From SHVZ01 sp041906305 (GTDB lineage Bacteria; Pseudomonadota; Alphaproteobacteria; SHVZ01), in contig JAYRJL010000001.1 of assembly GCA_041906305.1 (NCBI GenBank), forward strand, positions 1,054,001-1,118,000: a DNA stretch of 64,000 bases, given 5' to 3'. A model generated the notes under the pieces. It had not been told where the DNA came from and did not search any database. It saw only the letters and a program-made list of their open reading frames with translations. The position numbers were made by a program, and so were the translations under genes. Shown one piece after another: positions 24,387 through 32,062 of this stretch. Every line of letters starts with the position of its first letter. Within the stretch, counting starts at the first letter, position 1.

Positions 24387-26609
24387 ATGGACGACTTGAT
24401 CCGAGATTTTCTGACCGAGACCATCGAGAGCATGGGGCAGGTCGACAACGACCTCGTGGCGCTGGAGCAGCGCCCCGACGATGCTGACCTGATCGGCCGC
24501 ATCTTCCGGATGGTCCACACCGTCAAGGGAACATGCGGCTTCCTCGGCCTGTCTCGCCTGGAGAAGGTCGCGCATGCGGGTGAGAACGTGCTGGGTCGCT
24601 TCCGTGACGGGAGCCTGTCGCCGACCGAGGATCGGATCGGGATGGTTCTCGCCGCCATGGACTGCATCAAGACCATCGTCACCGGCATCGAGCAGACCGA
24701 CGGCACCGAGCCGCCGGGCGACGACAGCGCGCTCATCGCCCGTCTGGACGCCCTCTACCGCAGCGACGCCGCGGCCTCTCCCGCCGAGGCCCCGCCGTCG
24801 GCGTCCGAGCCGATGGAGCCCGACGCGATCCAGGCCCCGGAAACCGAGATCGTCGCCGAACCGGCCCCGACCGCTTCTGCCGAAGACGTCTCGACGCCGG
24901 CGGAAGCGCCGCCTGCCGACGCCGCGGCCAAGCTGGTGGCGGACGCGCCCGCCGCCTCCCAGGTCGCCGGCCAGTCCATCCGCGTGTCGCTGGACCTCCT
25001 CGAGGGCCTGATGACGACGGTGAGCGAACTGGTGCTGACCCGCAACCAGCTTCTTCAATCACTGCGTGCACAGGAAAATCCGACGGTCCATGTGCCGTTG
25101 CAGCGCCTGTCGCAGATCACCTCCGAGCTTCAGGAGGGGATCATGCGTACGCGCATGCAGCCGATCGGCAACGCCTGGTCGAAGCTGCCGCGCCTGGTCC
25201 GCGACCTCGCGGTCGAACTCGGCAAGAAGATCGATCTTCAGATGACGGGTGCCGAGACCGAGCTGGACCGTCAGGTGCTCGAGCTGATCCGCGACCCGCT
25301 CACCCACATGGTGCGCAACTCGGCCGACCATGGGCTCGAGACCGGCGGCGAGCGCGTCGCCGCCGGCAAGTCGGAGACCGGCACCATCCGCCTGAACGCC
25401 TATCACAAGGGCGGCCACATCATCATCGAGATCTCCGACGACGGGCGCGGCCTGCCGGTCGAGAAGATCAAGCGCAAGGCGATCCAGGCCCGCCTGGTCA
25501 CCGAGTCCGAGGCGGCGCAGTTGAGCGCCCAGCAGATCCAGTCGCTGATCTTCCGTGCCGGCTTCTCGACCGCGGAGAAGGTGACGGCGGTGTCCGGACG
25601 CGGCGTCGGCATGGATGTCGTCCGCACCAACATCGATCGCATCGGCGGCTCGATCGAGCTCGAGTCGCGCGAGGGCGGCGGCACCACGTTCTACATCAAG
25701 ATTCCGCTGACGCTCGCCATCGTCTCGGCGCTGATCGTCGAGGCCGCGGGCCAGAAGTTCGCGATCCCCCAGATCGCCGTGTCCGAGCTGGTGCTCGCCA
25801 GGCCGGAGCAGATCGAGGAGGTCGGCGGTGCGCCGGTCTTCCGCCTTCGCGACCGCCTCCTGCCGCTGGTCAAGCTCGCCGACGTGCTCGGCGTTGCCCA
25901 GCCGGGCGACGCCCCGAGGAGCGGCCTGATCATGGTCGCCCAGGTCGGGCGGCAGACCTTCGGTGTCGTCGTCGATCGCGTGCACGACACCGAGGAGATC
26001 GTGGTCAAGCCAGTTTCCCAGATCCTCCGCAATCTCACCGTCTATGCCGGCAACACCATTCTCGGCGACGGAAGCGTGATCATGATCCTCGACCCCAACG
26101 GCATGGCCAACATGATCGGCCGAGTCGACGCCGACGGCAGCGCGCATGCGGCCAAGTCGGTCCAGGCGGCGCAGTCCACGGATGCCGTTCAGCTGATCCT
26201 GTTCGAGGCTTCCGCCAGCACGGCGCCGCGCGCCGTCCTCCTCGACCGGGTGGCGAGGCTGGAGAATCTCGACGCCGGACGGGTCGAGGTCGTCGACGGC
26301 TGTCATGTCGTCCAGTACCGCGGCGAGCTGATGCCGCTGCTGACCGTCGAGCCGTCGGGCACCATCGGCCGGGAAGGGCCCCTCTCGGTCCTGGTCTTCT
26401 CGGATCGAGGCAGGTCTCTCGGTCTCGTGGTCGAGAGGATTCTCGACATCGTCGAGGCGCCGCTCGACCTGAAGCTGGCATCCACTCGGCCGGGTTCGAT
26501 GGGCACGGCGGTGATCGCCGGCAGGGCCACCGAGATCATCGACGTCAACTACTTCGTCCAGCGCGGTTTCCGTGCGGACAACGTCATCGACCTTCAGATC
26601 GCGGCCTAG
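24387..26609 (+). CDS. cheA: Chemotaxis histidine kinase CheA with two CheW-like domains
   Basis: A protein of 740 residues. The N-terminal HPt domain has the phosphorylated His44 in VHTVKG. A Pro/Ala/Glu-rich linker (about 125-195) stands where the P2 domain would be. The dimerisation helices start near 200 (LLEGLMTTVSELVLTRNQLL). The ATP site shows the N box HMVRNSADHGLE, G1 DDGRGLP and G2 GRGVGMDVV. After the first CheW-like domain (about 450-585) a second one follows (about 595-735, VQLILFEASAS to VNYFVQRGF), so P5 is duplicated. It autophosphorylates under receptor control and passes phosphate to CheY and CheB. The gene is followed by cheW 22 bp downstream. A cluster motif lies at 24312-24331. 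Confidence 0.97.
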   Translation: MDDLIRDFLTETIESMGQVDNDLVALEQRPDDADLIGRIFRMVHTVKGTCGFLGLSRLEKVAHAGENVLGRFRDGSLSPTEDRIGMVLAAMDCIKTIVTGIEQTDGTEPPGDDSALIARLDALYRSDAAASPAEAPPSASEPMEPDAIQAPETEIVAEPAPTASAEDVSTPAEAPPADAAAKLVADAPAASQVAGQSIRVSLDLLEGLMTTVSELVLTRNQLLQSLRAQENPTVHVPLQRLSQITSELQEGIMRTRMQPIGNAWSKLPRLVRDLAVELGKKIDLQMTGAETELDRQVLELIRDPLTHMVRNSADHGLETGGERVAAGKSETGTIRLNAYHKGGHIIIEISDDGRGLPVEKIKRKAIQARLVTESEAAQLSAQQIQSLIFRAGFSTAEKVTAVSGRGVGMDVVRTNIDRIGGSIELESREGGGTTFYIKIPLTLAIVSALIVEAAGQKFAIPQIAVSELVLARPEQIEEVGGAPVFRLRDRLLPLVKLADVLGVAQPGDAPRSGLIMVAQVGRQTFGVVVDRVHDTEEIVVKPVSQILRNLTVYAGNTILGDGSVIMILDPNGMANMIGRVDADGSAHAAKSVQAAQSTDAVQLILFEASASTAPRAVLLDRVARLENLDAGRVEVVDGCHVVQYRGELMPLLTVEPSGTIGREGPLSVLVFSDRGRSLGLVVERILDIVEAPLDLKLASTRPGSMGTAVIAGRATEIIDVNYFVQRGFRADNVIDLQIAA

Positions 26610-26631
26610 CGCCGGAAAGGGAGCATTCGTC

Positions 26632-27117
26632 ATGAGCGAGATCCAGGCACCGGCCTCCGCCGCGGCCGAGACCGACGAGGGCGTTGCGGACTACGTGACC
26701 GTGCGCCTCGGTGGGCAGGAGTTCGGAATCCCGATCTTCGCGGTCTACGACATCCTGAACGAGCAGCGGATGACGCCGGTCGCCCTGGCCTCCGAGGAGA
26801 TCGCCGGCGTCATGAACATCCGCGGCCGTATCGTCACGGCGATCGACGCGCGACGCCGGTTCGGCCTGCCGAAGCGGGCCGAAGAGCACACGATGAACGT
26901 GGTCGTCCACTACAAGGGCGAACCCTATTCGCTGGTCGTCGACGCGGTCGGCGACGTCCGCCCGATCGGCAGCGAGAGCTTCGAGGCCAATCCCCCGAAC
27001 ATCAATCCGGCCTGGGCGGAGCTCTGCGACGGCGTCCATCGGCTCGAGGGCGGCCTGCTCCTGATCCTGAACGTCGACCGCCTGGTCGGCGGCGTCGTTG
27101 CGGGCAAGGCTGCCTAG
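26632..27117 (+). CDS. cheW: Chemotaxis adaptor CheW
   Basis: A protein of 161 residues starting at ATG 26632, with GGGAG upstream; the longer frame begins inside cheA. It is a single CheW domain: YVTVRLGGQEFGIPIFAVYD, MNIRGRIVTAIDARRRFGLP, SLVVDAVGDVRPI and the terminal strand LLLILNVDRLVGG. CheW links chemoreceptors to CheA in signalling arrays under the inner membrane. It is co-transcribed with cheA. Confidence 0.96.
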   Translation: MSEIQAPASAAAETDEGVADYVTVRLGGQEFGIPIFAVYDILNEQRMTPVALASEEIAGVMNIRGRIVTAIDARRRFGLPKRAEEHTMNVVVHYKGEPYSLVVDAVGDVRPIGSESFEANPPNINPAWAELCDGVHRLEGGLLLILNVDRLVGGVVAGKAA

Positions 27118-27136
27118 AGCAAGCCCGGTGTCCCCG

Positions 27137-27913
27137 ATGACGTCCGCCCTGCCATCGATGCGCGAGCGTTTCGACGCGGTGCGCCGGCGTCTCTGGCGCC
27201 GGCTGCTGTCCACGTCGAGCGCGAACGCGGCGATGTTCGCCGGAGGGACCCTGGTCGTCTTCGTCGGGGCATCCTTCGCCATCGCTCTCGCGATGGCGGT
27301 GTTCGCCGCCGCTTCCGGCGAGGCGCCGGCATGGCTGTCCGACTGGATCCGCGACAAGATCCTGGCCGGCAACAGCCGCGTCAAGTTCACGGTCGAATAC
27401 CTGATGCGCTGGGGTCTCGACGAGGCGCTTCGCTCGCTGCTCGGCCAGATCCTGATGATCGGCGGCGCCCTGCTCGGGACTCTCGTCGCGCTCCGCCTGA
27501 TCAAGCGGACGATCCGGCTCCTGCCATGGGTCCTGGATCGCGCGATGGCGAAGCCGGTGCTGCCCCGTCTCCACCTCACGCGCCCGCTCCGCGTCACCGT
27601 GCGCGACTCGAGCAAGGCCTACCAGCACCAGTTCGACATGCATGTCGACTTCGTGCTGGTCAAGGGCGCGGACTTCGGCGCGATCATCAGCAAGCTTTCG
27701 ACCGTATGCCCGATCATGCTCCGGGCCGCTCGCGACGTGATCGACCATTCCGACGCCTCGGTCAGCACCGAGGAGATCGGAGACGCGCTGACGCGTTCGG
27801 CGCGGAAGTACGACAAGCGCATCCATCACATCGAGCTGCGCGAGGTCGCCTACGCGATGATCGGTCCGAAGGGCGACGTGATGTTCACCCAGAACCTGCC
27901 GGTCGCGGCCTGA
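27137..27913 (+). CDS. Two-TM membrane protein of unknown function in the che cluster
   Basis: A 258-residue protein from ATG 27137; an in-frame ATG lies upstream at 27098 inside cheW. Two hydrophobic segments span about residues 36-60 (GGTLVVFVGASFAIALAMAV) and 100-120 (ILMIGGALLGTLVALRLI), separated by an amphipathic, probably periplasmic, stretch. The C-terminal 120 residues are cytoplasmic and of mixed alpha/beta character (VDFVLVKGADFGAIISKLST). Immediately downstream of cheW on the same strand, so probably a signalling or array-associated membrane protein. The family was not recognised; it is not a receptor, as no methyl-accepting domain is present. Confidence 0.8.
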   Translation: MTSALPSMRERFDAVRRRLWRRLLSTSSANAAMFAGGTLVVFVGASFAIALAMAVFAAASGEAPAWLSDWIRDKILAGNSRVKFTVEYLMRWGLDEALRSLLGQILMIGGALLGTLVALRLIKRTIRLLPWVLDRAMAKPVLPRLHLTRPLRVTVRDSSKAYQHQFDMHVDFVLVKGADFGAIISKLSTVCPIMLRAARDVIDHSDASVSTEEIGDALTRSARKYDKRIHHIELREVAYAMIGPKGDVMFTQNLPVAA

Positions 27914-27929
27914 GCCTCGCCGTCGTCGT

Positions 27930-30900
27930 CTACTCCTCGCCCAGCATCGTGCGGATCTTGATCAGCAGATCCTTGGGCGTGAACGGCTTCCGCAGCAGTC
28001 CCGAGATGCCGGCTGGCAGCTTCTTTTCATCGAGAGCCTGCGCCGAGTAGCCGGTACAGAGAAGTACCGGCATCCGGGGACGAAGCTCCGCGATCTTGCC
28101 GGCGAACTCGATGCCGGTGATCTTGGGCATGGTCTGGTCGGTGATGACCAGAGTGAAGGCGGACGGAGCCGCCCGGAAGCGCGCGAGGGCCAGCTCGACG
28201 TCGTTGAAGGCCTCGACCGCGTAGCCGGCGCGCTCGAGGGAGAGCTGGACCAGCTCAGTCAGGTGCTCCTCGTCGTCGACGACCAGCACCAGGTTGCTCG
28301 ATGCCGCGGCGGCGGGACTCGTGTCGGCCATGGCTCCGTGAGCGTCTCCGCCCGGAATGTCCGCCTCGGAGTCGACACGATCCGCCATCGGCAGGAAGAA
28401 GGAGAACACGGTGCCCGTGCCCTCGCGCGAGCGGACATGGACGGCACCGCCATGCTCCTCGACGATGCGCGAGACCGAAAGGAGGCCGAGCCCGGTTCCC
28501 TGTCCCTTCGGCTTCGTGGTGAAGAAAGGATCGAACATCTTGCCCATCGTCTCGGCAGTCATGCCGCTGCCGGTGTCCGTCACGTCGACCCTGACGAATT
28601 CACCGACCGGGAGGCTGCCATACCAGATGTTGTGCCAACCATCCGGGGACGTCCGCATCATCACGCGCTGGGCGTCGGGATCCTCGAGCGAGGCGACGAT
28701 CGCATCGGCCCGACCGCCGTCCGTGCGCAGCTGGCTGACCGCGATCGAGATCGCGCCCGCCCTTCCGTCGATGGCATGGGAGCTGTTGATGCACAGGTTC
28801 ATCAGCACCTGCTCGATCTTGCCACGATCGTGGCGGACCGGCAGCTCGCTGCCGATGCCGGAGGTGGCGAAGCTGATCGATGTCGGAAGCGATGCGCCGA
28901 TCAGCTTGGCGGCCGAGTCGAGCGTCCGGGACAGGTTTCCGACCGACAGATCCGACGGCCGCCGCCTGGCGAAGCTGGTGAGATGGGTGACGATGCCCTT
29001 GCCGCGCGTGGCGCCGCTGATGATGTTGTCGAGCGACTTGCCGACAGCCGCCGTGGCCTTGCCCATGTGGGTGATGAAACGCTGCTGCTGCGGGTCCTCG
29101 CTCACCAGCGCCGCCGGAATGGCGTTGAGCACGTCCAGCTGCGACTTCCCCAATGTGGCGAAGCCGAGGATGATGGTCAGAAGATTGTTGAAGTCGTGGG
29201 AAACGGTCCCGGCGATGGTGACGATCGCGTCGCTCTTCTGCGAGAGCATGAGGCGCTCCTGCAGCGCCATGCGCTCGGTCTCCTCCTTGCGGCGCCGGCT
29301 GATGTCGGAGATCCAGAGGAGCGAGCTCGACTCGCCGCTCCGAAGGACCTGGATCTGCAGCGCCCTGCCGTCGCCGAGCGCACATTCGTGCATCTCTCCC
29401 GGCCCGTGGAGGATGGATGCCACTACTTCCTGGTCGAGCCCGAGCAGTTGCAGCAGCTCCGGCATCGATGCCCTGAGCGGCACCGTGCCGGCCTCGTGCT
29501 GATCGGCGCGCGCGGCGCCGATCACCCTGGTGAACCCTGAATTCCACAGCACGGCGCCGGCATCGTCCTGGACGATCGCCATGCCGTCGGTGATCGTGTC
29601 CATGACGCTCTGGAGCAGCAGCGACCGCCGCGCCGTCTCCTCGACCTGCCGCTCGCGTTCCTCCGAAAGGCGCTTGAGCTCTTCCTCGGCGGCCTGGATC
29701 TGGCTCATGTCACGGAAGATGACGGTCATCGTCATCTTGCCCGCGATCCTCACCTTCGACACGCCGGCCATGATCGGCACCTGGGATCCGTCGCTCCGCA
29801 GGCCGCGGACCTCGCGCCAGATGGACATGGCCCGCTGGCGGTCGTGGCTCTCCGCGAACGATTTCACCAGCGCGCGGTGGCTGTCGCGTGCCGCGTGAGG
29901 AAGCAGGATGTCGAGCGGCTGGCCCCTGATCTCCCTCGCCGAATAGCCGAAGGTGGCCGCGGCCTCGGCGTTGAAGTTGACGATGTTGCCGTCCTCGTCG
30001 ACCGTGATGAAACCCACCATCGCCGTCTCGAGGATGGTCGACAGCCTGGCTTCGCTGGAGCGGACGGCTTCCACCGCCAGCGCCTGCTCGGTGATGTCCT
30101 GAACGGTGCCGTGGACCGACTGGACCTGCCCGTCGGCATCGCGCTCGACGATGGTGAGCTCGGCGAAGACCGCGTCGCTGCCGTCGGGGAGCCGGACGCG
30201 ATAGCGGACCTGGCCCTCCGACGTGCCGGGATCGCGCTCGCCGACGGTGGCGAAGCCGAGATCGGCCGCCGCGCGGTCCTCGGGAAGGACGAAGGACAGG
30301 ACATGGCCGCGATCGAGAGGCGCGGTCGCCGGCAGGTGAAAGAGCTCGTAGCACTGCTGCGACCAGACGAGCCGGCCGTCGGCATAGCGGCGCCAGCTTC
30401 CGATCCTGGCCAGCCTCTGCGCGTCGCGAAGGTTCTGCTCGCTTTCGCGAAGCGCCACTTCGGCTTCGCGCTGCGCCGTGACGTCTGTCCATGAGCCGAC
30501 CGCCCGCAGGGGCTCGCCCGTATCCGAGTAGATCGCACGGGCCCGGGCCTGGATCCAGCGCCAGCTGCCGTCGGCGTGGCGCAGACGGACGACGGAGACG
30601 TTGATCGTGGCGCGACGCTCGATCGCGAGCCGGAGACCTTCCTCGTATGCGGCCAGGTCGTCCGGATGGGTGAGGGCCAGAATCTTCGAGCGGTCGCCGT
30701 TGAGGGTGCCGTCGGGCAGGCCGAGCATCTCGTGGGCGCGTGCCGAGTACCACGTAGTCTTTCGGACGGCGTCGCGATCGTAGAGACCGTCCTGGGTGCC
30801 CTCGATCATCAGGGCATAGCGTTCTTCGCTCGCCGCGAGACGCTCGGCAGCTTCCTTCTCTGCCGTGATGTCGGTCCAGGATCCGACGGCTCTCAGCGGC

Positions 30901-32048
30901 GCGCCGGTCTCCGAATAGATCGCCCGCGCCCGGGCCTGGATCCAACGCCAGCTCCCGTCGGCGTGACGGAGCCGGCGCGTGGTCAGGGTGATCGGGGCAC
31001 GCCGGGCGGCCGCCTCGCTAAGCTTCTGCTCGTAGGAAGCGGCGTCGTCCGGATGGGCCAGGGCCAGCATCTTGCTGCGGTCGCCGTTGAGCGCACCGTC
31101 GGGGAGGCCAAGCATCTCGTGCGCGCGTGCCGAGTACCAGTTCTGCCCGGTAAGGACATCTCGGTCGTAGATTCCGTCCTGGGTTCCCTCGACCATGAGG
31201 GCGTAGCGTTCCTCGCTTTCCCGCAGGCGCTCGTCGGCTTCCTTCTCGGCGGTAATGTCGGTCCAGGATCCGATCATCCGGACCGCCTCCCCCTCCCCGT
31301 CATAGACGATGCGGGCACGACTCTGGACCCATCGCCACTGCCCGTCGGAATGGCGGAGCCGGCGGATGGTCGCGACGACCTGCTCGCGGCGCTCGAACGC
31401 CGATGCGAGCTGCGTGCGATAGTTCTGGAAGTCGTCCGGATGAAGGAAGGTGTCGACCTTTGCCCGGGTGCCGTTGAGAGCGCCGTCCGGGACCCCGAGG
31501 ATCTCGTGCGCCCGCGGCGAGTACCAACCGTCCCCGGTCCGCAGATCGCGGTCGAACACGCCGTCGCGCGTGCCTTCGATCAGGAGGGCATAGCGCTCAC
31601 GCTCGGCCTCCAGGGCACGGTTCGTCTCCCGCTCGTCTGCCAGCCGCTCGGTCAGGTCGGTATAAATGTAAAGCTGATGGCCCCCCGGGATCGCGGTCCG
31701 CTCGCGCATGAGCCGACGGCCGTTGGGTAGAAGCCACTCCTCGAAATCGGCTGAGGGGTGCTCCCCGCGACTAGACCTTCTCGCCGGCATATAGCCCGCG
31801 TGTTCTCTCGCCTTGAGCCACTCCGTCTTCGTAAGCCCGAGCCGGAGAACATGGCGAACGTCGGAAAAGAGAACCTCTGCCGACCGGTTCCAATACACGA
31901 TGCGGTCGTCCTGATCGTAGCAGATCAGGGCTGCACCGATTCCCTCGAGGATCGAGCGAAGAACATCCGGACGCACGACCGGCCCTCCCGACTCCGACGT
32001 CGTGGAGCCGCTTGCATCGTCACCATCCTTCGGAGAAAGCGCGTCCAT
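27930..32048 (-). CDS. Soluble hybrid histidine kinase with about seven PAS domains
   Basis: A protein of 1,372 residues without membrane segments. A first PAS (about 30-130) is followed by three nearly identical PAS/PAC units of 129 residues (152-280, 281-409, 410-538), each starting RYAL(L/M) and ending in SWTD(I/V)TA. Three more PAS-like domains follow (about 540-655, 665-785, 805-910). The kinase has His951 in VSHDFNNLL, the N box NLCINSSHAID and G box GTGLGLLSV. A C-terminal receiver carries Asp1304 (VITDQTMP). It probably senses redox or a ligand in the cytoplasm and signals to partners of the cluster. It converges with the membrane gene ending at 27913. The second hybrid kinase gene lies 14 bp upstream, suggesting an operon. 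Confidence 0.94.
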   Translation of the reverse strand: MDALSPKDGDDASGSTTSESGGPVVRPDVLRSILEGIGAALICYDQDDRIVYWNRSAEVLFSDVRHVLRLGLTKTEWLKAREHAGYMPARRSSRGEHPSADFEEWLLPNGRRLMRERTAIPGGHQLYIYTDLTERLADERETNRALEAERERYALLIEGTRDGVFDRDLRTGDGWYSPRAHEILGVPDGALNGTRAKVDTFLHPDDFQNYRTQLASAFERREQVVATIRRLRHSDGQWRWVQSRARIVYDGEGEAVRMIGSWTDITAEKEADERLRESEERYALMVEGTQDGIYDRDVLTGQNWYSARAHEMLGLPDGALNGDRSKMLALAHPDDAASYEQKLSEAAARRAPITLTTRRLRHADGSWRWIQARARAIYSETGAPLRAVGSWTDITAEKEAAERLAASEERYALMIEGTQDGLYDRDAVRKTTWYSARAHEMLGLPDGTLNGDRSKILALTHPDDLAAYEEGLRLAIERRATINVSVVRLRHADGSWRWIQARARAIYSDTGEPLRAVGSWTDVTAQREAEVALRESEQNLRDAQRLARIGSWRRYADGRLVWSQQCYELFHLPATAPLDRGHVLSFVLPEDRAAADLGFATVGERDPGTSEGQVRYRVRLPDGSDAVFAELTIVERDADGQVQSVHGTVQDITEQALAVEAVRSSEARLSTILETAMVGFITVDEDGNIVNFNAEAAATFGYSAREIRGQPLDILLPHAARDSHRALVKSFAESHDRQRAMSIWREVRGLRSDGSQVPIMAGVSKVRIAGKMTMTVIFRDMSQIQAAEEELKRLSEERERQVEETARRSLLLQSVMDTITDGMAIVQDDAGAVLWNSGFTRVIGAARADQHEAGTVPLRASMPELLQLLGLDQEVVASILHGPGEMHECALGDGRALQIQVLRSGESSSLLWISDISRRRKEETERMALQERLMLSQKSDAIVTIAGTVSHDFNNLLTIILGFATLGKSQLDVLNAIPAALVSEDPQQQRFITHMGKATAAVGKSLDNIISGATRGKGIVTHLTSFARRRPSDLSVGNLSRTLDSAAKLIGASLPTSISFATSGIGSELPVRHDRGKIEQVLMNLCINSSHAIDGRAGAISIAVSQLRTDGGRADAIVASLEDPDAQRVMMRTSPDGWHNIWYGSLPVGEFVRVDVTDTGSGMTAETMGKMFDPFFTTKPKGQGTGLGLLSVSRIVEEHGGAVHVRSREGTGTVFSFFLPMADRVDSEADIPGGDAHGAMADTSPAAAASSNLVLVVDDEEHLTELVQLSLERAGYAVEAFNDVELALARFRAAPSAFTLVITDQTMPKITGIEFAGKIAELRPRMPVLLCTGYSAQALDEKKLPAGISGLLRKPFTPKDLLIKIRTMLGEE
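30435..31595 (-). repeat. Three tandem 387-bp PAS-coding repeats
   Basis: Within the hybrid kinase gene, three consecutive 387-bp units encode the near-identical PAS modules. Units two and three share, for example, WYSARAHEMLGLPDG and SWRWIQARARAIYS exactly; the first is more diverged. This points to repeated internal duplication, the last fairly recent. Confidence 0.85.
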
Positions 32049-32062
32049 CCCTGGCTATCGGC

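Noticed and set aside
25059..26633. A 524-residue minus-strand frame opposite cheA
   Set aside because: The plus strand encodes the clear HATPase and CheW-like domains of CheA; the minus frame has no motif.
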